A DNA stretch of 64,000 bases from contig JAGWPW010000045.1 in NCBI GenBank assembly GCA_028870315.1, positions 1 to 64,000 of the forward strand, in the 5' to 3' direction. How positions within the stretch are numbered: position 1 is the stretch's first letter; every line of letters starts with the position of its first letter. This document shows positions 51,576-61,314 of the stretch, piece after piece. The position numbers were made by a program, and so were the translations under genes. The stretch is from Sphingomonadales bacterium. Lineage in GTDB: Bacteria > Pseudomonadota > Alphaproteobacteria > Sphingomonadales > Sphingomonadaceae. Below the pieces are notes generated by a model. It had not been told where the DNA came from and did not search any database. It was given only the letters and a program-made list of their open reading frames with translations.

Positions 51576-52238
51576 TCAGGCGATGGGCGGCGCCTTGGCA
51601 AGCCCGGTGAAGCGAATCCCCGCGCCGTCCGCGCCATAGGTCTTGTTCATGTAGATGAGGATCGAGGTCAGTGCTTCGGCCGCCGCCGAATTGGCGAGCG
51701 CGCCGCCCGAAAGGCCGCGCAGCGCCATGTCCTGCGCGAGGCCGATCACCACATTGCGCGCCTCGACGTCATCGGAAAACACCAGCACGTCGCAATCGAC
51801 GCGCGCGTCGGTATCAAGGATATGCGCAGCCACGCTGTGGAAGGCGGTGACGAAGCGCACGCCCTCGCCGAGCAGCGCTTTGGCTTCGAGCGCGGCCGAA
51901 CCGGCGGCGGGAAGCTGGACGCGCATCACCCTGGGCGGGACCAGCGGCACGGTGGTATCGACGAGGATCGCCTCGCCGATATGCGGTGCGATCTCGGCGA
52001 GCGTTGCCGCCTGCGCGGCATAGGGAACGGTGACGATCAGCACGTCCTGCCCGGCGGCGATTGCCGCATTGGCGCCGCTGGCGACGATGACCCCGTCGCC
52101 GGCGAGCTCGCCGGCGACGGTCGCGGCCTTGTCGGCGGTGCGCGAACCCAGGGTGACCTCGTGCCCCGCCCCGGCCAGCCGGCGGGCGATAGCCTTGCCC
52201 AGATGCCCGGTGCCGCCGATGACGCCGATCCTTGCCAT
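51576..52238 (-). CDS. npdG: F420:NADPH oxidoreductase (NADPH-dependent F420 reductase)
   Basis: MARIGVIGGTGHLGKAIARRLAGAGHEVTLGSRTADKA; VRFVTAFHSVAAHIL; ALRGLSGGALANSAAAEALTSILIYMNKTYGADGAGIRFTGL. Confidence 0.87.
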   Translation of the reverse strand: MARIGVIGGTGHLGKAIARRLAGAGHEVTLGSRTADKAATVAGELAGDGVIVASGANAAIAAGQDVLIVTVPYAAQAATLAEIAPHIGEAILVDTTVPLVPPRVMRVQLPAAGSAALEAKALLGEGVRFVTAFHSVAAHILDTDARVDCDVLVFSDDVEARNVVIGLAQDMALRGLSGGALANSAAAEALTSILIYMNKTYGADGAGIRFTGLAKAPPIA

Positions 52239-52344
52239 ATGTTGCCCTTCCCTTCGCCGTTTCGCGTGCTCATTGCCGATCGCGGCGCGTTCGGATAGGC
52301 GCATTCTTGCGGAATCGGCGGGGCGATGAGCGAAGGGCGCATGG

Positions 52345-53124
52345 ATGCAGGCGGAATTGCGGGTGATCGCGCTTTCGGGCTTGCCGTTATTTGTCCCCGG
52401 GATGGATATTGCCTGTGCGATCATCGCCGCTGCCGCGCGGCAGGGCGAGCCGATCGGCGCCACCGACGCGGTGGTGGTCGCGCAGAAGATCGTCTCCAAG
52501 GTCGAGGGGCGACGGGTGGCGCTCGCCGATGTCGCGGTGCGCGCGGACGGCGCCGCGCTCGCGGCGCGCAGCGGACGGCCGGCGCCGCTCGTGCAGCTGA
52601 TCTGCGATGAAAGCAGCGCGATCCTGCGCGCAAGCCCGGCGGTGATCGTGACGCGGCACAGAAGCGGGCATGTGCTGGCCAACGCCGGGATCGATGCCTC
52701 GAACGTGGGCGGCAATTCGGGGGGCGGCGAGGACGCGCATGTGTTGTTGTGGCCGCGCGATCCCGACGCCAGCGCAAGGGCGCTGCGCGCCGCGCTGGGG
52801 CCGGCCGGCCGGCCGGCGGTGGTCATCGCCGACAGCCTGGGGCGGGCATGGCGCATGGGCACGCTTGGCACCGCGATCGGCTGCGCGGGGCTGGCGGCGC
52901 TTCACGACCGGCGCGGCGAAGAGGACCTGTTCGGGCGCCCGCTTCAGGCAACCGTGGTCGCCGTCGCCGATGCGATCGCGGCAGCGGCGGTTCTTGCCAT
53001 GGGCGAGGGCGATGAGGGCACGCCGGTCGCGATCGTGCGCGGCGTGGGGCGCTGGATCGCGCCCGAGGATGGCCCGGGCGCGACCGCCGGCCTGCGCCCG
53101 GCTGCCGAGGATCTGTTCCTGTGA
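52345..53124 (+). CDS. cofE: Coenzyme F420-0:L-glutamate ligase (single-domain CofE)
   Basis: VVVAQKIVSKVEGRRVAL, ICDESSAILR, VTRHRSGHVLANAGIDASNV, DPDASARALRAAL, VIADSLGRAWRMGTLGTAIGCAGL. Confidence 0.94.
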   Translation: MQAELRVIALSGLPLFVPGMDIACAIIAAAARQGEPIGATDAVVVAQKIVSKVEGRRVALADVAVRADGAALAARSGRPAPLVQLICDESSAILRASPAVIVTRHRSGHVLANAGIDASNVGGNSGGGEDAHVLLWPRDPDASARALRAALGPAGRPAVVIADSLGRAWRMGTLGTAIGCAGLAALHDRRGEEDLFGRPLQATVVAVADAIAAAAVLAMGEGDEGTPVAIVRGVGRWIAPEDGPGATAGLRPAAEDLFL

Positions 53125-54059
53125 GCCACGTGCTTGCGCTGTCGGGCGGGGTCGGTGGCGCCAAGCTCGCCGCCGGGCTGGCCGCGGTGCTGCCGCCCGA
53201 GCGGCTCACCATCATCGTCAACACCGGCGATGATTTCGAGCATCTCGGGCTCACCATCTGCCCCGACATCGATTCGGTGGTCTATGCGCTTGCCGGGCTC
53301 AACGATCGCGTGCGCGGCTGGGGGGTGGCCGAGGAAAGCTGGCAGGCGATGGCGATGCTGCGCCGGCTGGGCGAGGCCGACTGGTTCAATCTCGGCGACC
53401 GCGACATGGCGATGCATATCGCGCGCAGCTGGCGCCTGCGGGCAGGCGAGACGCTGTCCGCGGTGACCGCGCGGCTGACGCGGGCGCTTGGCATCGGCGC
53501 TTGCGTCGCGCCGATGAGCGATGCGCGGCTTGCGACGCTGATCGAGACCGACGCCGGGACGATGGATTTCCAGCGCTGGTTCGTCGGCGAGCAATGCCGG
53601 CCGGTGGCAAGGGCGATCCGCTTCGCAGGCGCAGGGGCGCCGCCCTCGCCGGCCTTCGCCGGGGCGCTGGCGCGGCCCGACCTCGGCGCGATCATCGTCT
53701 GTCCGTCGAACCCCTTTCTTTCGGTCGATCCGATTCTCGCGCTCGGCGGGGTGCGCGATGCGCTTGCGTCCCGGCGGGTTCCGGTGCTCGCGGTCTCGCC
53801 GCTGATCGGCGGTGCGGCGGTCAAGGGTCCGCTCGACAAGCTGCTTGCCGAACGCGGCGCGGGCACCGGCAATGCCGCGATCGCCGGGCATTATGCCGGG
53901 CTGATCGACCATCTCGTCATCGACCGCCAGGACGATCCCGATGCCGGGGGATTGCGCGCGTCGGGGCTTTTTGTGACAGTCACCCAAACGCTGATGCACG
54001 CGCCCGGGGATCAGGCGCGGCTTGCGCGCGAAATCCTGAAGGCATTGGCTATCCCATGA
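53121..54059 (+). CDS. cofD: 2-phospho-L-lactate transferase CofD/FbiA
   Basis: LALSGGVGGAKLAAGL, IIVNTGDDFEHLGLTICPDIDSVVYALAG, DWFNLGDRDMAMHIAR, IIVCPSNPFLSVDPILALGG, SPLIGGAAVKGPLDKLLAERG. Confidence 0.96.
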   Translation: MSHVLALSGGVGGAKLAAGLAAVLPPERLTIIVNTGDDFEHLGLTICPDIDSVVYALAGLNDRVRGWGVAEESWQAMAMLRRLGEADWFNLGDRDMAMHIARSWRLRAGETLSAVTARLTRALGIGACVAPMSDARLATLIETDAGTMDFQRWFVGEQCRPVARAIRFAGAGAPPSPAFAGALARPDLGAIIVCPSNPFLSVDPILALGGVRDALASRRVPVLAVSPLIGGAAVKGPLDKLLAERGAGTGNAAIAGHYAGLIDHLVIDRQDDPDAGGLRASGLFVTVTQTLMHAPGDQARLAREILKALAIP

Positions 54060-56395
54060 CAGACGTACAGCTCATCGATCGCCTGCTTCGCACTCCGCTT
54101 GGCGAGGTGCTGGCCGAGGCGCGCGAGCGGCGCGACGCGCGCGGGCCACAACGTCTCACCTGGTCGCGCAAGGTGTTCATTCCGCTGAGCCGGCTTTGCG
54201 CCGATGTCTGCCATTACTGCACGTTCGCGACCACGCCCGCGCAGCTTCCCGCCGCCTATCTCTCGCCCGACGAGGTGCTGGAGATCGCTCGCGCCGGGCA
54301 GGCGGCGGGCTGCAAGGAGGCGCTGTTCACCCTCGGCGATGCGCCCGAGCGGCGCTATGGCGCGGCACGCGAGTGGCTGGCGCGCGCGGGCTTTGCCCGC
54401 ACCATCGATTATGTGCGCCATTGCGCCGAACTGGTGCTGCGCGAGACCGGGCTTCTGCCGCACGTCAACGCCGGGCTGATGGACGAGGGCGATTACCGCG
54501 CGCTCAAGCCCTTTGCCGCTTCCTGCGGGCTGATGCTCGAATCCGCCTCGGCGCGGCTGTGCGCGAAGGGCGGGGCGCATTTCGGTTCGCCCGACAAGGA
54601 GCCGGCGCTGCGGCTTGGCTCGATCGCGGCGGCCGGGCGCGCGGCGATGCCGATGACGAGCGGCATCCTTGTCGGTATCGGCGAGACGGCGAAGGAGCGG
54701 ATCGAGGCGCTGATCGCGCTGCGCGATCTCCATGCCGAAGGCGGCCATCTCCAGGAGGTGATCGTCCAGAATTTCGCCCCCAAGCCGGGGACGAAGATGG
54801 CCGCCGCCCCCGAAAGCGCCGAGGCCGATTTCCTGCGCGCGGTGGCCGCGGCGCGGATCGTGCTGCCCGATGCGGTCTCGGTGCAGGCGCCGCCCAATCT
54901 CAACGACGAACGTCTTGCCGAACTGATCGATGCCGGGATCGACGATTGGGGCGGCATCTCGCCGGTGACGATGGACCATGTCAATCCCGAGGCACCCTGG
55001 CCCGAGGTGGCGCGGCTCGCGGCGATCTGCGCGGCAAGGGGCCGGCCGCTGGTCGAGCGGCTGACCGCCTATCCGCGCTTCGTTCAGGATGACGCCTGGA
55101 TCGATCCCGCGCTTCGTCCGGCCGTGCTGCGGCTTGCCGACAGCGAAGGGCTGGCGCGCGAGGGCGACTGGAGCCCGGGGGTGGCAACGCCCGCGCCCGG
55201 GCGGGCCGGCGCGGTGCTGGGGGCGAGGCACGAAGGCCCGACCGCGCCTGCGCTCCATCGCCTGCTCGATCGCGCCGCCGGTGGCGCCGAACTGGCGCAA
55301 GACGAGATCGTCGCGCTGTTCGCGACACGCGGCGCGGCGGCGCAGGCGGTGGTCGTGGCGGCCGATGCGCTGCGCCGCGAGACGATGGGCGATGCCGTCA
55401 CCTTCGTCGTCAACCGCAACATCAACTACACCAACATCTGCACCCATGCGTGCAGCTTCTGCGCCTTTTCCAAGACCTCGTCGAAGGCGGGCTTGCGCGA
55501 CCGGCCCTATGACCTCGATCTTGCCGAAATCGCCGGCCGTGCGCGCGAGGCGCAGGCGCGCGGCGCGACCGAGGTATGCCTCCAGGGCGGCATCCATCCG
55601 CGTTATACCGGCGATACCTATGCCGCGATCCTTGGCGCGGTGAAGGATGCCTGCCCCTCGCTTCACGTTCACGCCTTTTCGCCGCTGGAGGTTTCGCAGG
55701 GCGCGCGCACGCTCGGGGTTCCGGTCAGCGATTATCTCGCGCGATTGCGCGATCTCGGGCTCGGCTCGCTTCCCGGCACCGCCGCCGAAATCCTCGATGA
55801 TGAAATTCGCGCGCGCATCTGCCCCGACAAGCTTTCGACCGCGGAATGGCTCGCTGTCGTCGGCAGCGCGCATCGCCTCGGCATCGCGACCACCGCGACG
55901 ATCATGTTCGGCCATTGCGAGACGCCCCGGCACTGGGCGCGGCATCTCCTCGCGGTGCGGCGCCTGCAGGTCGAGACGGGCGGCTTCACCGAATTCGTGC
56001 CGCTGCCGTTCGTCCATATGGAAGCGCCGATGTATCGCCGCGGCGAGGCGCGCAAGGGGCCGACCTGGCGCGAGACGGTGCTGATGCATGCGGTGGCGCG
56101 CATCGTGCTCCATGGCCAGATCGGCTCGATGCAGGCGAGCTGGGTCAAGCTCGGGCTGGGCGGCGCCGCGACGATGCTCGGCGCCGGGGTCAACGATCTT
56201 GGCGGGGTGCTGATGAACGAAAGCATCAGCCGCGCCGCCGGCGCCGCGCATGGCCAGGACGTCACCGTCGCCGATCTTGCCGGGATCGCCGAAAGCGCCG
56301 GCCGCTCGCTGCGCCAGCGCAGCACACTTTACCGCGATCTTGGCGCGGTGGCCGAACCCGAGGCACGCGAGACCGATTTCGCCCTGCTGGTGTGA
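54056..56395 (+). CDS. fbiC: 7,8-didemethyl-8-hydroxy-5-deazariboflavin (FO) synthase, fused CofG-CofH
   Basis: Two radical-SAM clusters, CADVCHYCTF and CTHACSFCAF; CofG-type N-half (VNPEAPWPEVARLA) and CofH-type C-half (LQGGIHPRYTGDTY, SWVKLGLGGAATMLGAGVNDLGG). Confidence 0.97.
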   Translation: MTDVQLIDRLLRTPLGEVLAEARERRDARGPQRLTWSRKVFIPLSRLCADVCHYCTFATTPAQLPAAYLSPDEVLEIARAGQAAGCKEALFTLGDAPERRYGAAREWLARAGFARTIDYVRHCAELVLRETGLLPHVNAGLMDEGDYRALKPFAASCGLMLESASARLCAKGGAHFGSPDKEPALRLGSIAAAGRAAMPMTSGILVGIGETAKERIEALIALRDLHAEGGHLQEVIVQNFAPKPGTKMAAAPESAEADFLRAVAAARIVLPDAVSVQAPPNLNDERLAELIDAGIDDWGGISPVTMDHVNPEAPWPEVARLAAICAARGRPLVERLTAYPRFVQDDAWIDPALRPAVLRLADSEGLAREGDWSPGVATPAPGRAGAVLGARHEGPTAPALHRLLDRAAGGAELAQDEIVALFATRGAAAQAVVVAADALRRETMGDAVTFVVNRNINYTNICTHACSFCAFSKTSSKAGLRDRPYDLDLAEIAGRAREAQARGATEVCLQGGIHPRYTGDTYAAILGAVKDACPSLHVHAFSPLEVSQGARTLGVPVSDYLARLRDLGLGSLPGTAAEILDDEIRARICPDKLSTAEWLAVVGSAHRLGIATTATIMFGHCETPRHWARHLLAVRRLQVETGGFTEFVPLPFVHMEAPMYRRGEARKGPTWRETVLMHAVARIVLHGQIGSMQASWVKLGLGGAATMLGAGVNDLGGVLMNESISRAAGAAHGQDVTVADLAGIAESAGRSLRQRSTLYRDLGAVAEPEARETDFALLV

Positions 56396-56464
56396 ACGCC
56401 GGCTGGCGAAAGCGGCATGGTCGGCACGTCTGGCAAATCCCGCCATTCGCGCTAAACCGCTGCG

Positions 56465-56890
56465 ATGGATGACAGCGCGCGCCTGGCCGAAATCATCGCC
56501 GCGCATGCGGGCGAGGAAGGCGCGCTGCTGCCGATCCTCCACGATGTCCGGGCCGCCTTCGGCTGCATCGCGCGCGCGGCGCAGGCGGACATCGCCCAGG
56601 CGCTCAATCTGAGCCGCGCCGAGGTGCATGGCGTCATCGGCTTTTATCACGACTTTACAGAAACGCCCGATCCGCGCCCGCTCGTCGAGCTGTGCCGTGC
56701 CGAAGCCTGCCAGGCACGCGGCGTCGAAGCGCTGGTTGCCGCGGCCGAGCGTGCGGCGGGAGCCCGCGTGCGCATCGGCAAGGTCTGGTGCCTTGGCCTG
56801 TGCAGTGTCGGCCCGAACGCGCGGATCGGCGATGATGTCCATGCGCGGCTCGACGAGGCGCGGCTCGTCGCGCTGGTGGCGGGCGCATGA
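56465..56890 (+). CDS. fdsG: NAD-dependent formate dehydrogenase gamma subunit (NuoE-like)
   Basis: LLPILHDVRAAFGCI, VHGVIGFYHDF, CRAEACQARG, CLGLCSVGPNARI [2Fe-2S] ligands. Confidence 0.93.
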   Translation: MDDSARLAEIIAAHAGEEGALLPILHDVRAAFGCIARAAQADIAQALNLSRAEVHGVIGFYHDFTETPDPRPLVELCRAEACQARGVEALVAAAERAAGARVRIGKVWCLGLCSVGPNARIGDDVHARLDEARLVALVAGA

Positions 56891-58395
56891 CGACGGTGCG
56901 GATCAGCGACGATGCGCTCGCGCGGGCCTGCGGCGCCGATGCGCTGGCGCAGGCGTTTGCCGTGGCCGGCTGCACGGTCGAGCGCGTGTCGAGCTGGGGA
57001 ATGCACTGGCTCGAACCGCTGGTCGAGGTGGACGGCCTCGGCTTCGGCCCGGCGACTGCCGCCGATGTCCCCGGCATTCTTGCAGGGCTCAGCGACAAGG
57101 CGATCGGGCGGATCGGCGAACACCGCTTCCTCGCCCGCCAGCAGCGGCTGACCTTTGCCCGCGCCGGGCGCACCCGGCCGCTCAGCCTCGGTGATTACGC
57201 CGCCACCCATGGCTGGGAGGGGCTGGCGCGGGCACGGGCGATCGGGCCGCAGGCGATCATCGCCGAAGTGATCGCCTCGGGGCTGCGCGGGCGGGGCGGG
57301 GCGGGGTTTCCCGCCGGGATCAAGCTCAGGACCGTGGCCGAAGCGCAGGCCCCGCGCAAATTCGTCGTCTGCAACGCCGACGAGGGCGACAGCGGCACCT
57401 TTGCCGACCGCATGCTGATGGAAGGCGATCCCTTCGCGCTGATCGAGGGCATGGCGATTGCCGCGCATGCGGTCGGCGCTGAGGCGGGCTATGTCTATGT
57501 CCGCAGCGAATATCCGCATGCGGTGGCGAAGATGCGCGCCGCCTGCACACTGGCCGCGCCGCGGATCGCGCCGCTGCATATTGAGGTGCGCGTCGGCGCG
57601 GGCGCCTATGTCTGCGGCGAGGAGACCTCGCTCCTCAATTCGCTCGAAGGCAAGCGCGGCGAGGTGCGCGCCAAGCCGCCGCTGCCCGCGCTTGCCGGAC
57701 TGTTCGGCTGCCCGACGGTGGTCAACAATGTGCTGACACTGGCCGCGCTGCCGCATATCCTCAGCGAAGGCGGCGCCGCGCATTACGCCGGGCTGGGGCA
57801 TGGACGCTCGCGCGGGACGATGCCGATCCAGCTCGCCGGCAATATCCGCCATGGCGGATTGTTCGAGGTGCCCTTCGGCATCACGCTCGACGAACTGGTC
57901 AACACCATCGGCGGTGGCACCGCCTCGGGGCGGGCGGTGAAGGCGGTGCAGGTCGGCGGGCCGCTCGGCGCCTATATCCCGCCCTCGCGTTTCGACCTGC
58001 CGTTCGATTACGAGGCCTATGCCGCGGCCGACGCGCTGATCGGCCATGGCGGGGTGGTGGTGTTCGACGAGCGCGTCGATATGGCCCGCATGGCGCGCTT
58101 TGCCATGGAATTCTGCGCCGCCGAAAGCTGCGGCAAATGCACTCCCTGCCGGATCGGCTCGACGCGCGGGGTCGAACTGCTCGATCGCATCGCCACCGGC
58201 GCTGCTCCCGATGCGCTGGCGGCGCTGCCGCAGATGCGCAACGCGCCGCGCGGCCTGCGTGGCCGGGCCGATGATATCGCGCTCCTTGAGGAGCTGTGCG
58301 AGACGATGCAGTATGGTTCGCTCTGCGCGCTCGGCGGCTTCACGCCCTTTCCGGTGCTGAGTGCCTTGCGCCACTGGCCGCAGGACTTTGGTTGA
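56887..58395 (+). CDS. fdsB: NAD-dependent formate dehydrogenase beta subunit (NuoF-like)
   Basis: SGLRGRGGAGFPAGIK, CNADEGDSGTFADRMLMEGDP, YVCGEETSLLNSLEGKRGEVRAKPP, ESCGKCTPCRIGSTRG. Confidence 0.95.
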   Translation: MTTVRISDDALARACGADALAQAFAVAGCTVERVSSWGMHWLEPLVEVDGLGFGPATAADVPGILAGLSDKAIGRIGEHRFLARQQRLTFARAGRTRPLSLGDYAATHGWEGLARARAIGPQAIIAEVIASGLRGRGGAGFPAGIKLRTVAEAQAPRKFVVCNADEGDSGTFADRMLMEGDPFALIEGMAIAAHAVGAEAGYVYVRSEYPHAVAKMRAACTLAAPRIAPLHIEVRVGAGAYVCGEETSLLNSLEGKRGEVRAKPPLPALAGLFGCPTVVNNVLTLAALPHILSEGGAAHYAGLGHGRSRGTMPIQLAGNIRHGGLFEVPFGITLDELVNTIGGGTASGRAVKAVQVGGPLGAYIPPSRFDLPFDYEAYAAADALIGHGGVVVFDERVDMARMARFAMEFCAAESCGKCTPCRIGSTRGVELLDRIATGAAPDALAALPQMRNAPRGLRGRADDIALLEELCETMQYGSLCALGGFTPFPVLSALRHWPQDFG

Positions 58396-58423
58396 TGCGC
58401 GCGGCGTGGTATGATCCGCATTC

Positions 58424-58438
58424 CTCCCCAAAGGGGAG
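58424..58438. repeat. Small hairpin between fdsB and fdsA
   Basis: CTCCCC-AAA-GGGGAG, 6-bp perfect arms, 14 nt before the fdsA ATG. Confidence 0.6.
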
Positions 58439-58452
58439 CAGGTTGGACCACC

Positions 58453-61314
58453 ATGCTGACTGAACCCCAGCCTTACGCGCCGCAAGCCGATTTCGGCACC
58501 CCCGAGGCGGTGTCCGAAACCATGGTCGCGCTCACCATCGACGGGCGGCGGCTCACCGTGCCCGCCGGGACCAGCGTGATGCGCGCCGCAGCGCTCGCCG
58601 GCGGCGCGATCCCCAGGCTGTGCGCCACCGACAGCCTTGCCGCCTTCGGCTCGTGCCGGCTGTGCCTTGTCGAGATCGACGGGATGAAGGGCACGCCGGC
58701 CTCCTGCACCACGCCGGTTGCCGAGGGCATGGCGGTGCGCACCCAAACCCCGCGCCTTCAGCGGCTGCGCCGGGGGGTGATGGAACTCACCATCTCCGAT
58801 CACCCGCTCGACTGCCTGACGTGCAGCGCCAGCAATGATTGCGAATTGCAGGATGCCGCCGCGCAAGTCGGGCTGCGCGACGTGCGCTATGGCTATGCCG
58901 GGGCGAACCATCTCGATGCCGCGGCCGATGCCTCGAACCCCTATTTCGCCTTCGATCCCGCCAAATGCATCGTCTGTTCGCGCTGCGTGCGCGCCTGCGA
59001 CGAGGTGCAGGGGACTTTCGCGCTGACCATCGCCGGGCGCGGCTTCGACTCGCAGGTCAGCCCGGGGGGCGAGAGCTTTCTTGGCTCCGAATGCGTCTCC
59101 TGCGGCGCCTGCGTCGCGGCCTGCCCGACCGCGGCGCTTGAGGAAAAATCCATCGCCGCGATCGGCAAGCCCGAGCGGGCGGTGATCACCACCTGCGCCT
59201 ATTGCGGCGTCGGCTGCGCGTTCCGCGCCGAATTGCGCGGCGAACAGCTGGTGCGGATGGTGCCGTGGAAGGACGGCAAGGCGAACCATGGGCACAGCTG
59301 CGTCAAAGGCCGCTTTGCCTGGGGCTATGCGCATCATCGCGACCGGATCACCACGCCGATGATCCGCGAGCGCATCGACCAGCCCTGGCGCGAGGTCGGC
59401 TGGGACGAGGCGCTCGGCTTTGCCGCCGCGCGGCTGAAGGAAATCAAGGCGCGCCATGGCGCGCAGGCGCTGGGCGGCATCACCTCGAGCCGCTGCACCA
59501 ATGAGGAGACCTTCCTCGTCCAGAAGCTGGTGCGCGCAGGGTTCGGCTCGAACAATGTCGATACCTGCGCGCGGGTGTGCCATTCGCCCACCGGCTACGG
59601 GCTGAAGGCGACCTTCGGCACCTCGGCGGGAACGCAGGATTTCGACAGCGTGATGGCCGCCGACGTCATTCTGGTGATCGGCGCCAACCCCACCGACGCG
59701 CATCCGGTGTTCGCCAGCCGGCTGAAGCAGCGGCTGCGCCAGGGCGCGAAGCTGATCGTCGTCGATCCGCGGCGGATCGACCTCGTGCGCTCGCCGCATG
59801 TCGCAGCCGCGCATCATCTCGCGCTCCAGCCGGGGACCAATGTCGCGGTCCTGACCGCCATGGCGCATGTCATCGTTACCGAGGGCCTTGTCGACGAGGG
59901 GTTCATCGCCGCGCGCTGCGAGCGCGACGAATATCAGGACTGGGCGCGCTTCGTTTGCGAACCGCGCCACAGCCCCGAGGCGCTGGCCGCGGTGACCCGC
60001 GTGCCGGCCGGGGACCTGCGCGCGGCGGCGCGGCTGTTTGCCTCACAACGCAATGGCGCGATCTATTACGGCCTTGGCGTCACCGAGCACAGCCAGGGCT
60101 CCTCGACGGTGATGGCGATCGCCAATCTCGCCATGGCAACGGGCAACATCGGCCGCGCCGGCGTGGGGGTGAACCCGCTGCGCGGCCAGAACAACGTCCA
60201 GGGCGCCTGCGATATGGGCAGCTTCCCGCACGAGCTTTCGGGCTATCGCCATATCTCGGACGGGGCAACGCGGGCGCTGTTCGAAAAGGACTGGGGCGTG
60301 GCGCTCGATCCCGATCCGGGTCTGCGCATTCCCGACATGCTCGATGCCGCGCGCGATGGCAGCTTCCGGGCGCTCTACATCCAGGGCGAGGACATCCTCC
60401 AGTCCGATCCCGACACGCATCACGTCGCGGCCGGTCTCGCGGCGATGGAATGCGTCATCGTCCACGATCTTTTCCTCAACGAAACCGCAAGTTACGCGCA
60501 TGTCTTCCTGCCCGGCAGCAGCTTCCTCGAAAAGACCGGCACCTTCACCAATGCCGAAAGGCGCATCCAGATGGTGCGGCGGGTGATGACCCCGGCGAAT
60601 GGACTCGAGGATTGGGAAGTGACGCAGGCGCTTGCCCGCGCGCTCGGTCTCGACTGGCGCTATGACAGCAGCGCCGCGATCATGGACGAGATCGCCCGGC
60701 TGACGCCGAGCTTTGCCGGGGTCAGCCACGAACGGCTCGATGCCGAGGGCTCGCTGCAATGGCCGGTCGATGCCGCGCATCCCGATGGCAGCCCGGTCAT
60801 GCATGTCGATGGCTTCGTGCCGGGCCCAAATGGCAAGGGCAGGGGCAAGTTCGTGGTCACCGACTATATCCCGACCGATGAGCGCACCGGCCTGCGCTTT
60901 CCGCTGCTGCTGACCACGGGGCGCATCCTCAGCCAATACAATGTCGGCGCGCAGACCCGCCGCACCGACAATTCGATCTGGCACGAGGAGGATCTGCTCG
61001 AAATCCACCCGACCGACGCCGAGAGCCGCGGCCTCGCCGAGGGGGACCGGGCGCGGCTTGCCAGCCGCACCGGCGAGACGACGCTGCGCGTGCATGTCAC
61101 CGAACGGGTGGCGCCGGGGGTGGTCTATACCACCTTTCACCACCCGGCGACGCAGGCCAATGTCGTCACCACCGATTATTCGGACTGGGCGACCAATTGC
61201 CCCGAATACAAGGTGACCGCGGTGCAGGTGACGCCGTCGAACGGCCCCAGCGCATGGCAGGAGGATTATGCCGACCTCACCGCTCGCGCCCGCCGCATCG
61301 CGCCTGCCGCCTAG
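58453..61314 (+). CDS. fdsA: NAD-dependent formate dehydrogenase alpha (molybdopterin, Cys-type) subunit
   Basis: NuoG-like N-terminal Fe-S domain; CAYCGVGCAF; SNNVDTCARVCHSPTGYGLKATFGTSAGTQDFDSV active-site segment. Confidence 0.96.
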   Translation: MLTEPQPYAPQADFGTPEAVSETMVALTIDGRRLTVPAGTSVMRAAALAGGAIPRLCATDSLAAFGSCRLCLVEIDGMKGTPASCTTPVAEGMAVRTQTPRLQRLRRGVMELTISDHPLDCLTCSASNDCELQDAAAQVGLRDVRYGYAGANHLDAAADASNPYFAFDPAKCIVCSRCVRACDEVQGTFALTIAGRGFDSQVSPGGESFLGSECVSCGACVAACPTAALEEKSIAAIGKPERAVITTCAYCGVGCAFRAELRGEQLVRMVPWKDGKANHGHSCVKGRFAWGYAHHRDRITTPMIRERIDQPWREVGWDEALGFAAARLKEIKARHGAQALGGITSSRCTNEETFLVQKLVRAGFGSNNVDTCARVCHSPTGYGLKATFGTSAGTQDFDSVMAADVILVIGANPTDAHPVFASRLKQRLRQGAKLIVVDPRRIDLVRSPHVAAAHHLALQPGTNVAVLTAMAHVIVTEGLVDEGFIAARCERDEYQDWARFVCEPRHSPEALAAVTRVPAGDLRAAARLFASQRNGAIYYGLGVTEHSQGSSTVMAIANLAMATGNIGRAGVGVNPLRGQNNVQGACDMGSFPHELSGYRHISDGATRALFEKDWGVALDPDPGLRIPDMLDAARDGSFRALYIQGEDILQSDPDTHHVAAGLAAMECVIVHDLFLNETASYAHVFLPGSSFLEKTGTFTNAERRIQMVRRVMTPANGLEDWEVTQALARALGLDWRYDSSAAIMDEIARLTPSFAGVSHERLDAEGSLQWPVDAAHPDGSPVMHVDGFVPGPNGKGRGKFVVTDYIPTDERTGLRFPLLLTTGRILSQYNVGAQTRRTDNSIWHEEDLLEIHPTDAESRGLAEGDRARLASRTGETTLRVHVTERVAPGVVYTTFHHPATQANVVTTDYSDWATNCPEYKVTAVQVTPSNGPSAWQEDYADLTARARRIAPAA

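Noticed and set aside
54011-56842. 943-aa minus-strand ORF opposite fbiC
   Set aside because: Shadow ORF of fbiC; no family motifs.
59540-59600. Possible selenocysteine formate dehydrogenase
   Set aside because: Active-site segment reads CARVCHSPT with a normal Cys codon and no in-frame TGA.
56647-59970. 1107-aa minus-strand ORF opposite fdsG/fdsB/fdsA
   Set aside because: Antisense to three confidently identified subunits; Arg/Ala/Gly/His-rich low-complexity translation typical of shadow ORFs in GC-rich DNA.
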